From contig CM060975.1 in NCBI GenBank assembly GCA_030765065.1, positions 105,172,094-105,236,093 of the forward strand: a stretch of 64,000 nucleotides of DNA. The letters are read 5' to 3'. The DNA is from Deroplatys truncata. Taxonomy: Eukaryota; Arthropoda; Insecta; Mantodea; Mantidae. Of this stretch, positions 47,070 through 57,156 are shown piece after piece (the first letter of the stretch is position 1; each line of letters begins with the position of its first letter). Made by a program: the position numbers and the translations under genes. Below the pieces are notes generated by a model. That model had not been told where the DNA came from and searched no databases. It was given only the letters and a program-made list of their open reading frames with translations.

Positions 47070-47905
47070 AAAATCTGTGTTACACTCACATGACTTTCTC
47101 TACTCTTGTACAAACTATTTTTACAAGCGTTTATTCTCCATATGCTTCATGTTAATCGAGATGTTAATCTTATTGCTAATTTTCTTGTAGATGCAAGGGG
47201 AATTGGTAGGCTTTAAGCGAGTCAAATATTTTGAGAGCTGGTTGCTAAGTGGAGTATTCCATTCTGTTTGCATTACCAGGACATAAAAAAAATGAATAAC
47301 GAATTCCCATTTGAGGAAAAGTATAAGTATTGGAAAATTTAAGGGAATAACAAGCAATATCTCGAAAATGGTTCACTTAGCAACAAAAATGTATACGACA
47401 TAAATTGTGTATTTTAACGCGATCTACATTTTTTGTATAGTAAAATTTTGTCAATCTCTTATGTTTTACCAGTTATGCAAAAGTCGTTCACAATGAAGAA
47501 TCCTTTTGTAGACTTCCCAGAAAATTCAAGATATATATTTTGTCATGAAAATATCTTAAACATATGATATTTTAATCAAAATCGTTAGAGCCATTTTTGA
47601 GAAAATTAAAATTTTCGAAAAATGTTCCATGTAAAGGGTAATATGGGGTGGGGGGATTTTCTTGAAAACCTTTGTGTCGCATCTCTGGAAGATACTGAAC
47701 CTAAATACCAAGTTTGGTATTTATCCGACTATTCGTTTCTGACTTATGCTGTTCACAGATACACACACACACCGACATGTTTCCAAAAATGCTTTTTTTG
47801 GATTCAGGGGATCTCAAAACATATATTTCCGGTGAAATCTCGGTATCGAATTTTTGGGTGGAATACAATACTCCCCCTACTTACTATACGTGGTAGAGAA
47901 AGTAA
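47070..47905 (+). repeat. R repeat, full-length copy
   Basis: Complete copy of the main subgroup from AAATCTGTGTTACACTC to TGGTAGAGAAAGTAA, in opposite orientation to the copy directly before it. Confidence 0.88.
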
Positions 47906-48824
47906 TAAACGACAGTGGATAGAGAAAGTCAGACTTATAGTAATATTTATCGTGAAAGCAAGTAATTTAATAACCGTTACTATTTTTACAAGATGTGTTA
48001 CTTAATGGGACGTGATATATGCCGCAGTTATATAATTTAGTAAATAACGGAAACGTACATTTAAATGTTGCCGACAAGCGCTTGTTCTGAGCATACCCGA
48101 GCACTCTCGCAAGGTTACGAGTACAAGAAAAGGCATCGCCAATAAGAACAGAGATGGATACTCACAGAGATTACGAGGAACACTAGCACATGATGGAGCA
48201 CATGAGCAAGACACAGTAATAACACACGCTCTCTACGGCTTCTTTGCGCAGACTGAATGCACCGAGGTGAAAACAACAGGTATCCTCTATGCTGAAGATT
48301 CCACGCTCTGTGAGCACCGGGCCCGTCCTACATAGCACCGCCAACAATGTCCACCTTCATTAGCAAGCAAGGAAAAGTGATCATTATTCTATTCTTCGCG
48401 AGAAAGAGGAAAGTGAAGGAAAGGGTGGCACGCTGTGATTCGATTTGTCCCGACAGTCACGCTCCGCGGATTTTAATTGCAGCCGCTTTGTAAGGGACCG
48501 ACACTACACTTTGTGCCTAACTATGCTTGTTTCGTAAATTACTCAGGCTGGTTTTGCTGGAAATACCTCCAAAACTTTCAAAGTGAGCTCGGATCGATTT
48601 CGGTAGGTACATTTCCGAGCTGAATACTTTATGAAACCGGGAGTTTGCACTGAACTGAGTCTGTAAAAAGCGGAATGGAATGGGATTCAATTTAAGTGAA
48701 AACATTCACTGCATTTAACGCACTACCGGCTTATCATTTATTTAGCAGCAACAGGAACCGCAGACTCGCTCGCGTTATCCGATTTGAGAAAATAGCTCTC
48801 TCTCGCACACACCCCACCAACACG
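47906..48824. other. Unassigned sequence
   Basis: Somewhat less AT-rich; no gene or repeat family recognised. Confidence 0.4.
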
Positions 48825-49075
48825 GGTGGCCAAGATCGTTACGGCATGGACTCGTGAACGGGAGGTCTGCGATTCAAATCCCGCCACGACCGTCCTCCCT
48901 GACAGTGTTTTTCCAGGTTTTCCTCAGTCTTCATAACAGGCAAATGCCGGGGACGTACCTTAGGCCTGGAATGTTTCCATTCCAAATTTCCTTTCTCAAT
49001 TATCATTTCGTTTCATGTATCATCAGTATCACCGCCTGTGGCACAGGATGCAGTAATCACAGGCGTTAAACACGA
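48825..49075 (+). repeat. SINE family B-like copy
   Basis: Head GGGTGGCCAAGATCGTTACG with B box GCGATTCAAATCCCGCC, then CCAGGTTTTCCTCAG, GCAAATGCCGGGG and CCAAATTTCCTTTCTCA. Same layout as the other B copies, with a distinct head. Confidence 0.7.
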
Positions 49076-49657
49076 CTCAAAATACCTGCCTGGCTGTCTA
49101 TCTGTTAAAAGTATGCTTTACTTTCAAAGTCAGAAATCAAACTACTACTTCTAGAGTACCAATAGAAATAAATGCGATAACTGAACCGAAGTTTTATTTT
49201 GCGAGTAGGAATGTTTATGGAACGAGGGTGAGGCCGAATGCAGCAATCCCACGAGCAAAACAAAACCACTTTTAACATGTGTTGTAATATACTATTTTTC
49301 AGACAGCCCTGAATATTAAATTATATAGTGTCCAACTGAAATTTGTGTGAAGATAGCAATATACATTCGGACATGCGCAATGGCGAGCTTAGTCTGTTGT
49401 TGTTTGGCATTCGTTGTTGTTTAACCATCATAGCACCAGTGCTGACAACATGATCACTTTACATAATCATAACATTTTATAATATATAGAAGGTTGTGGC
49501 AAAAATAAAAAATAAACTCAAAAGAATAAGTGTAACAATTATGTTATTAATAAAAATATTTTGTTTAACATTTTGCTATCCACTCCTTTGATATAATTGA
49601 GATGTTGATTGAGAAGTTGTTTAAATTTGTAATATTAAGTGCTTGTGCAGAGAAAGT
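49076..49657. other. Unassigned sequence
   Basis: Nothing recognised. Confidence 0.4.
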
Positions 49658-49668
49658 AGCATTGGTAT

Positions 49669-49968
49669 TTAAAAAAAAACTGAGCTTTTTATTTATGGAC
49701 GCTCTTTGACTATCATGGTTCTTAGCGTCCCATTCTGTATTGGGCGAGAAAGACTAGAAACTTTGCTCTGAGGCCTGTTTATCATTCTTGACGTTCCTTT
49801 AACGTGCCGTAAATCTACGACACGGGACCACCAGCTTTACTTCCCTCCCGAAGGAAGCCATGCTAAGCATTTTTACGCCCGATAAAATCCATCGCCCTCC
49901 GCCGGGTTTGGACACGCCGCCTCGGGAACTAGAGCCTAACATGGTATCTCTAGACCACGGAGGACGAC
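49669..49968 (-). repeat. SINE family A, full copy with 11-bp target duplication
   Basis: Reverse copy with an A-tail (T-side) at 49,669-49,680. AGCATTGGTAT occurs perfectly at 49,658-49,668 and 49,969-49,979, which fixes both ends of the family. Confidence 0.95.
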
Positions 49969-49979
49969 AGCATTGGTAT

Positions 49980-51004
49980 GATAACATTGTTTGGATTGGA
50001 AACAGTTGAATTCATTGGATATCCGAGTCATTCAAATAATCCGTCATTACGTTAATCGATACAAGGTTTCCGCGTAATCTACATATAACTTCCATTCAAA
50101 AATTTTATTCCACTGAATGTTATAGTTTTACATTTCTATTAAGAGTGATTCATGATAAGAGCTCCACTTTTAGTGCCAGCTGTCTAAAAAAAATTTGTTT
50201 GACACTTGATATTGAATTTCAACAGAATTCGAAGAAAAAAAATCTGTTTAAAATATTTATAGAAAAACACTTCAAACATTGTAGATCAAAATTCAACTTC
50301 GGCCATTTAAATCCCCAAACGCGACATTTAAATGGCCGTGTTCAGGCGACTACTAACAGCATGTGAAAATTTAAAACTTGATTTACTTGTAATCTTGGAT
50401 TCCCAAACTTATTACGACTTTAAAACGTTCTTCATGATGTAATATTTGTTCAATATCTTTCAGATTTTCAGCAAAGTTCTTTGAAGATGGACGAATAGAT
50501 CTAAATAGCCTTTTCTTGATATCAAGCATAGTTTTAGATGTACAGTTTTAATAATTTATTATATGATTGATTTTTTGAAAGTTAAAAATTTTGTATACCT
50601 TATTTTTCCAGGAAAAAATGTGATTTTGCATAAAATGTAATCTTTGATTGTAAAGAACTATATTCGATAAATTATATGCAGAATCTAGAACTTCTAGTGT
50701 TTCCAAATTTCATCACGCGGGACGTATCACTGGATTTTCGTATTTTAGAATAGTAGGTGAATAGCGTTACGAACATTACATTTTATTATGATTATTTTGA
50801 GCAAATCTGTAATAACTTTCGTTTAAGTCGGTTGAAATTTATACAAATTAGCAACTTCAGTATCGAGTAGCCTCAATACTAATATTTAAATCCGTATTAT
50901 TGAACGAGTTGGTTGTATTTTTTAAAATAGTGTTAAACGCCATCACTGAGGTGGACGCTAATGATACTTGAAATAGAAATTTGGGAAGAAAACGCAAAAA
51001 CAAA
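49980..51004. other. Unassigned AT-rich sequence with one hairpin
   Basis: Only the palindrome at 50,300-50,338 stands out. Confidence 0.4.
50300..50338. repeat. Perfect 13-bp inverted repeat
   Basis: CGGCCATTTAAAT, a 13-base spacer, then ATTTAAATGGCCG. No transposon ends or coding context found. Confidence 0.85.
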
Positions 51005-51090
51005 AAGCAAACTCTGCCAGGGAGGACGGTCTCTGCGGGATGCGAACCGCAGATCTCCCATTCATGGATCCATGTCTAAAAGACTTCGGA
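51005..51090 (-). repeat. tRNA-like SINE head
   Basis: Minus strand: GGATCCATGAATGGGAGATC, B box GCGGTTCGCATCCCGC and ACCGTCCTCCCTGGC, resembling the copy at 48,825. Confidence 0.55.
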
Positions 51091-51296
51091 CACCTGAATC
51101 GGCGTGCGCGCGCTTTTTCCAGATATCGACATATTTTGTTGAATAGGAAGGAGAAATTTATTTAAATATGGGTCGTCTGCAGGAAAACTCCGTTTCATTG
51201 GTTTAAAAGCAACGTATTATGGAATTCCGGATCTAGAAAACTGCTCTTAATGATTTGAAGAAATTAACTAGAAAGGGTTTTAGGGAGACAAGAAAC

Positions 51297-51470
51297 AGCC
51301 TGCCTCTGTGGTCGAGTGGTCAGCGTTCTGGCTTCTCCATACTCAGGTCTCGGGTTCAATTCCCGGGCGGGAGATGTTTTCTTTAATTGAATCCTTCCCT
51401 ACCGTCAGCAGAGTCTGGAAGTATGCATGTGGGAATGAATATGATTGCGTTTAATGTTAAAAATGGTTAA
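51297..51470 (+). repeat. SINE family D copy
   Basis: Head GCCTCTGTGGTCGAGTGGTC with B box GGGTTCAATTCCCGGGCGG, then TTTTCTTTAATTGAATCC and AGAGTCTGGAAGTATGC. The head could fold as a cloverleaf, but the shared body with 17,003 argues for a SINE, not a tRNA gene. Confidence 0.65.
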
Positions 51471-52429
51471 AAACCAACGTTAAATAACCTATTAGTCGAC
51501 CACGATATGGATGCGTTCAATGGGAAGAGGAAATAGATATTTACGGAGCAAATGGGTGGGGCATGAGGACAGTCAGGTAAAGAAAACATTCGCAGTTCCG
51601 AGTTGCTTTACTAGCAAGATAAGGCCTGTAAAAGTAGTACCGTTTTCATTGTACAACTGTGCATTCCCCTATCGCCTTGCCCCTCATTCCCCTCTTGATT
51701 TCTAGCTTTGATGACGTTACGCATTGTCAACAAACACAGTGGCGCCCTCTTCTAAGCGCACGTATATCGTGGGCGACTAGTACAGTCAATGAGTTGTTTT
51801 TCAAGTCAAAGCCCCCGATATGACCTTAGAAGTTATGGGAGCAATAAAATGAACAACAAAAGGGAGAAAGAAAAAATAAACTAATCCTGACATTGTATTC
51901 ACTGAGTAAATTTCGCGCGTACAGACACTCCTCATTAAACATGTAAAACAAACTAAGTAAGAAAAATAATGAATTTCATGAAATACGGAGATTATTTTAC
52001 GTTTACGCGCAGAACGTAAGCGAAATGTCTCCTGAAACTGAAGACATCCCAACGCTATAATCCTTTATAAAAATGATAAACACTTTTCTCTCAATTACGA
52101 TAGCTCAATGCAACAGTTGAGTAAGCACGTTTTGCTAAGGTGATGCTTCAGAAATCCCAGTGTTTCCCTAGAAGCTAAGGCACTGCAAATATTTAAAACT
52201 CTACTGGAAGCCGAGATTTTCAATGTAGCAGCTGAAAGTACGCGTATTTATAAGACCGCTTATTATTCTTATTTCACCCTACAAAACCACATCATAAAAA
52301 TTAATTTCTCTGAAATGTGTTCCCATTGTATTGAGGTATTGATCAAGAAATCCAATCTGAAAGCATAAAACTTGTATCTGTTTTGCTTTCAAAGCAAGTT
52401 GTTTCCTAAGCTGATCACAAATGACAACG
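51471..52429. other. Unassigned sequence
   Basis: Nothing recognised. Confidence 0.4.
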
Positions 52430-52755
52430 ATGTAGCTGAAAGTTTTATACTTCTTCTTCAGATTTTCAAACATTACAACACCAGGGCCTGTTCCGAGTCT
52501 CAATCCCAACGCTTCTCAGGTCCACTCATAGCTATCTCTCTTTTCCACTGGCCTTTACTGAAATGCCGACTTTGGTATTTTTTGGTCATCCATTCTAAAA
52601 ATACGTTATTTCCATTTTTGTTTACGCTGTTTTATTTCTTGAACTATGTTTGAAAATCCCAATTCTTCCCTTATGATTTGATTGGGAATGCGATCTTTAA
52701 GAATAACTCCCATTAAAGGCCTCAAGCATATCAACTACTGGGCTTCTAGCCTTTT
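52430..52755 (-). pseudogene. Non-LTR reverse transcriptase tail, downstream part, cut by the Polinton
   Basis: On the minus strand it reads KKRLEA next to the Polinton, then VILKDRIPNQIIREELGFSN, IVQEIKQRKQKW, IFRMDDQKIPKSAFQ and RPVEKRD, with several stops. These are the conserved words of the reverse transcriptase C-terminus. The upstream continuation is on the other side of the Polinton, at 63,450-63,580, so this relic was already here when the Polinton inserted. Confidence 0.75.
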
Positions 52756-52761
52756 CTTATA
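52756..52761. other. Target-site duplication, left (CTTATA)
   Basis: Matches CTTATG at 63,444-63,449 at five of six bases. Six-base duplications are the known signature of Polinton integration. Confidence 0.8.
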
Positions 52762-52789
52762 AGTAGGTACATTAGAGGAATTCGAGCGC

Positions 52790-53600
52790 AGTTATTTGGG
52801 CATATATGGGAAAGGATAGGGAAAACGAGGATAGATGGGGCGGTTCAATGAGGAAAATGGGTTTATATGGGAGAGATAGGGAATACGACGACCGATACTA
52901 TGCTAGACAGGGTTGAAGGAGGGAAATACGTTTATATGGAAGAGATAGAGGAGAGGTGTTAGGCTAGACAGAGGCTGAGGAGTAGAGTATGGTTTATATG
53001 AGAGATATAGGAAAACGAGGAGAGATATTAGGCTAAGCAGGTTGAGTATGCGTTTATAAGGAGAGACGAGAAAACGGAGAGATCCTATGCTACGATAGAC
53101 AGGTGTTAAAGGTAGAATGTGTTGTATATATGTTAGATAGGAAACCAAAGAGATACTCAGCTAGACAGGGGGGCAGGAGGGGGAACACGCTTTATGAGAG
53201 GTAGGGGATACGGGGAGAGATGCTAGACTAGACTGTGGTTGAGAGTAGAGTATGCGTTTATATGTATGAGAAGTATAGAAACTGGAGGAGGGGTGTTAGG
53301 CTAGACAGATGTTAAGGAGTAGAATGCGCTTTATATGAGATCGGTAGGGGATACGGGGAGAGGTGCTAGACTAGACAGAGGTTGAGGAGTAGAGTATAGT
53401 TTACATGAGAGGTATAGGAAAACGAGGAGAGGTGTTAGGCTAGACAGAGGTTTAGAGTAGAGTATGCTTTATATGTATGAGAGGTATAGGATCAGGAGGA
53501 GAGGTATTAGGCTAGACAGATACTGAAGGAGTAACAATATGGGTTTATATACAGGAGTGATAGAGAATAGGAGAGGAGGTGCTAGACCTTGAAATCGACT
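52790..53600 (+). repeat. Tandem block 1, left arm (about 65-bp period)
   Basis: Roughly ten degenerate units built around TTAGGCTAGACAGAGGTTG, GAGTAGAGTATG, TTTATATGAGAG and GGAAAACGAGGAGAG. Individual units vary in length. Confidence 0.85.
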
Positions 53601-53680
53601 TTAGACGTGAACTTCGTGGAAAACTGTTTCATGTCAATGTTAGAGCGCTAATTCTAGACATGCCCATCACGTAACCTATT

Positions 53681-54330
53681 CAGGGAAAAGGTGACTCGTT
53701 CACGGGAAAAAGGTGACTGCTCAGGGAAAAAGGTGACCCACAAAGGGAAAAAGGAGACCAGCAAAGGGAAAAACGTGACCAGCAAAGGGAAAAAGGTGAC
53801 CAGCAAAGGGAAAAAGGTGACCAGCAAAGGGAAAAAGGTGACCGGCAAAGGGAAAAAGGTGACCAGTAAAGGGAAAAAGGTGACCACTATAGGGAAAAAA
53901 GTGACCAGCAAAGGGAAAAAGGTGACCACCAAAGGGAAAAACGTAACCAGCAAAGGGAAAAAGGTGACCAGCAACGGGAAAAAGGTGACCTGCAACGGGA
54001 AAAAGGTGACCTGCAACGGGAAAAAGGTGACCAGCAAAGGGAAAAAGGTGACCAGCCAAGGGAAAAAAGTGACCAGCAAAGGGAAAAAAGTGACCAGCAA
54101 AGGGAAAAAGGTGACCAGCAAAGGGAAAAATGTGACCAGCAAAGGGAAAAAGGTGACCAGCAAAGGGAAAAACGTGACCAGCAAAGGGAAAAAGGTGACC
54201 AGCAAAGGGAAAAACGTGACCAGCAAAGGGAAAAAAGGTGACCAGCAAAGGGAAAAAGGTGACCTGCAACGGGAAAAAGGTGACCGGCAAAGGGAAAAAT
54301 GTGAACTGCAACGGGAAAAGCTAACCCGCT
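53681..54330 (+). repeat. Tandem block 2, left arm (21-bp minisatellite)
   Basis: About 30 units of a 21-bp sequence containing GGGAAAAAGGTGACC, with variants in the GCAAA/GCAAC part. Because the period is a multiple of three and the unit lacks stops in several frames, long repetitive open frames appear on both strands; they are not evidence of a protein. Confidence 0.95.
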
Positions 54331-55040
54331 CACACTAACAGGCAAGTAATTCAGCTAGTATTGCAAGAGGCTGACTGCATCATAGCAGTGTATGATTTCA
54401 CAAGTAATTCAGCTAGTATCGTGGCTATTTGGGCTAATTCATCTAGTATCACAAGAGGATAGATTCCAGAGGCTAACTGCATCATGGCTCTGCATGATTT
54501 CACAGGTAATTCAGCTAGTATCGTAGGTATTTAGGCTAATTCAGCTAGTATCACAAGAGGATAGACTCTAGGGTTGGGTATAGCTTAGTGCCGTATTTCA
54601 CAGGTAATTCAGAGAGTATCGTAGGTATTTAGGTTAATTCAAGTATCACAGGCGTTTAGAGTAATTCAGCTAGCATTACAGGAGGGTAGGTTCCAGGGTC
54701 GGTTATAACATAGCTTCGTATTTCACAGATAGTTCAGGTAATATCGTAAGTATTTGAGGTAATCGACATAGCTTCACAGATATTATTGATAATTTTGATC
54801 AGCGATTTGTATCACAGCTATTTAAGGTAATTGCAAGTGATTCAGGTTGTATTAATGGTATTTGAGTCATTTTAACAGGTAATTCAGATAGTATCGCAGG
54901 TGTTAGTGTTAATTTCGATCAGGGATTCGTATCAGAGCTATTTAAGGTAATTTCACATGATTAGGGTAGTATCACAGGTATTTAAGTAATTTTAACAGGC
55001 AATTCAACTAGTATCACAGGTATTCGTGGTAATATAGAGA
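54331..55040 (+). repeat. Tandem block 3, left arm (about 30-bp period)
   Basis: Degenerate units around AATTCAGCTAGTATCACAGG and TATTTAGGTAATT, in places organised into longer units with GGATAGATTCCAGAGGCTAA-like inserts. Confidence 0.8.
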
Positions 55041-55082
55041 GTAATTAGATTATAAACATTTCTCATCCAACGTTACAACAAT

Positions 55083-55298
55083 TTATATACTTTTTCTAAA
55101 TCTTACAAACTTATTATATGTTAAACAGTTAGTGTACGAGGCGGAGAGGGATAAACTGCATATTGGCTCACAAATTGAAAAGCTTTGCGTCAACATACCC
55201 TTATTTAAGTTCGTTGTAGGTGTCTCTCCCCTTTTATCTAGGCTTGAGACTAGCACTAGGATTGCTCCTAATGGCAGGGTTACCACCTTCCCTTCCAT
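55083..55298 (-). CDS. Small frame downstream of the polymerase, left arm (71 codons)
   Basis: Begins MEGKVVTLPLGAILVLVSSL on the same strand as the left polymerase fragment, about 110 bp after its stop. An overlapping 92-codon frame runs on + (55,132-55,410). Both are also open in the right arm, but the arms are nearly identical, so that does not test selection. No domain recognised; it may be a small accessory gene or noncoding. Confidence 0.3.
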   Translation of the reverse strand: MEGKVVTLPLGAILVLVSSLDKRGETPTTNLNKGMLTQSFSICEPICSLSLSASYTNCLTYNKFVRFRKSI

Positions 55299-55406
55299 CT
55301 TCTTTCTTCATCAGGCGTCTGTTAGTTGCATACACAGCACACGGATAAACTTCATTTTTAAGATTGTAGACTCACGTGAAAATCTTCATCTTCGACTTAC
55401 ATTCTC

Positions 55407-57070
55407 TTAAGCACTGTTTGTAATACTGTAATGTCCATACGCATAGGTAGTTATTCCATCCTCAGCAATAATTCTGTTATCATCAAAGGGATTCAATGTA
55501 ATTTTATTCACTTGCACTGTGGTAACAGCATGCTTTCGTGACAGGATTAGATTCATGGGAGTTCTGATGATTTCACAGGTTTTAAGACAGTCTGTATAGC
55601 TGTCAAATGTAATGTACTGCTTAATAGCGCTACGTTTTATACCTTTAATCTTTTTTATCATTGAGCCTTGAATATCTAAGGCATACATCTTAGGACGTAG
55701 TCCAACAAAACGTAGGATGATTTTGCTATTAGCCTCATCTTTAAATTTTCCCAATACCTTCTTGTTCTGAGTAGAGTGGCATATATGATTGACAGGGTAA
55801 TCAGATGTATCGAGATGCTCAAGAAAACGTAGCTTGTCCTGGTACACATCTTCAGTTGTTACACGATGAATGAATGAATCAGTATCCATGTACATAAGGT
55901 TCAGTTTTCCAGCTTCGTAATAAGGCAACAGCACATCGTAATGATATTGATACACTAATGTCTTGGAGATGTCCAACACACTCATTCCAATGTATATGGG
56001 CTTGTTGAACACAATCTGACGAGAGGTCATATGTACAGCAGCTAGATTAGCAGCATATATCGTCCTGTCGATAAACGTAGGCTTAGCGATCAGCTTCTCT
56101 AGAGTTTTTTCATTGGTCACCAGTCGTATGTCCATACGGTTACGCAGGTTCTCCATAGTTTTTCCAAACATGGCGTTGTTAAAGAGCTTGTAGAGATCCT
56201 TCTCGAAGTCATTTGCAGCTTGTTGTCGTAGCCTGTTGTTAAATTCTACATAAGGTTTTAGCCACCGAGACTGTTGGAATTGTAGCACACGATGAATTTT
56301 TGTTAGTCGTAGTCCATGATCAAGAGCTTGCTTCAAAGCCATGTAATGCACTACATACTTCTGTCGAGGTCCAAGATGGGGTATCAGTTTCTTTGTAGCT
56401 GATTCCAATGGCTTCATACACTCAGGCAGGAAAGGTAGATCGTTGTGTAGATCGTGAAGTTCTGCAGGATACTATATATCGACTTCTAATATGTACCCAT
56501 GAGGATCATCTTCTTGTAGTCTTTCTAAGTTGATTTCTTCAGGCGAAACCCACTGAAATCCACCAAAAGGAAGGGCGTGACACATTGTCCAGCCATATTG
56601 GTTATTAGCGTCCTCGTATGTGATAAATTGGGTTGGCCTCGACGGATCAAACTTCTCCATATAAGTGTTATTAGCCTCTGCATACCAATGAGAAACTTGA
56701 CATAAACCTCCTCTTATACCTGATTCCACCATGAGCAGTTGAACATAATCTTGTAACAGCTCTAACTTAATTCCAGTATACAGTAACATAGCGTCCCATG
56801 TAAGACCTGGAGAAGTAAAATAATGGGCCGGATCGACTTTATGTGTTTTGAGGGTTTGCTCTCTGAACGTCTCAAAGACGTCAGCTAGAAGAAGTACATC
56901 CGAAGTTAAGTAGAGATCGCTGTACTCTCCCAGGTTTCTCACATTAAACAGCTCCCATACATTTCTAGCATGATCATAGTCAGTATCAGTAATTTCTTCT
57001 TCATTTAATCTATTGTAGAAGGAGTCCTTAGGAGGCAAGCAGGTCTCGTTCAGGGCATCCCATGACGTAA
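55407..57070 (-). pseudogene. polB (partial): Protein-primed family B DNA polymerase, C-terminal half, left arm
   Basis: It enters at the arm boundary inside the gene and runs to a natural stop at 55,407. It holds the third exonuclease region (TSDVLLLADVFETFR), palm motif A (YEDANNQYGWTM), motif B (KLFNNAMFGKTMEN, residues 77-90 of the last open segment) and motif C (YMDTDS, residues 176-181). The reading frame is continuous except for one TAG at 56,472-56,474. Unlike the right arm it has no frameshift. It lacks the start, the zinc modules and exonuclease motifs I and II, and has no promoter of its own, so it is a by-product of the arm duplication. Protein differences from the right-arm copy are few. 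Confidence 0.92.
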
Positions 57071-57156
57071 TAATCAGCTTTCTAAAGCGGTATCAAGGTG
57101 AAGAGGTCTACATTTAATTGATCAGTGATTAATACGTTATTACAAAAAGAATAAAG
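57071..57156 (+). promoter_or_regulatory. Unique-loop leader of the polymerase gene
   Basis: An 86-bp AT-rich stretch between the left arm boundary and the polymerase start codon. It must hold whatever promoter or leader remains; no TATA box or other motif can be named with confidence. Confidence 0.3.

Larger units (their letters stand above)
52762..57070 (+). repeat. Left arm of the Polinton palindrome
   Basis: Contains, from outside in: the 5' AG terminus, three tandem-repeat blocks, a short noncoding or small-frame segment, and the reverse-oriented C-terminal half of the polymerase gene. Similarity to the right arm stops at TTACGTCATGGG (reverse), position 57,070. Confidence 0.93.

Noticed and set aside
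51297-51370. Functional tRNA genes (this locus and the SINE A heads)
   Set aside because: Each tRNA-like unit continues into a body shared with other dispersed copies, and stems have mismatches, so they are SINE heads.
53681-54330. CRISPR-like array
   Set aside because: Units are contiguous 21-bp repeats without unique spacers, in a eukaryotic context.
53654-54345. Long Lys-rich (VTSKGKK-type) and Phe-rich repetitive open frames on both strands, also at 61,876-62,551
   Set aside because: They are produced by the 21-bp minisatellite. The period is a multiple of three, so any stop-free frame stays open through the array, and four or more overlapping frames are open at once.
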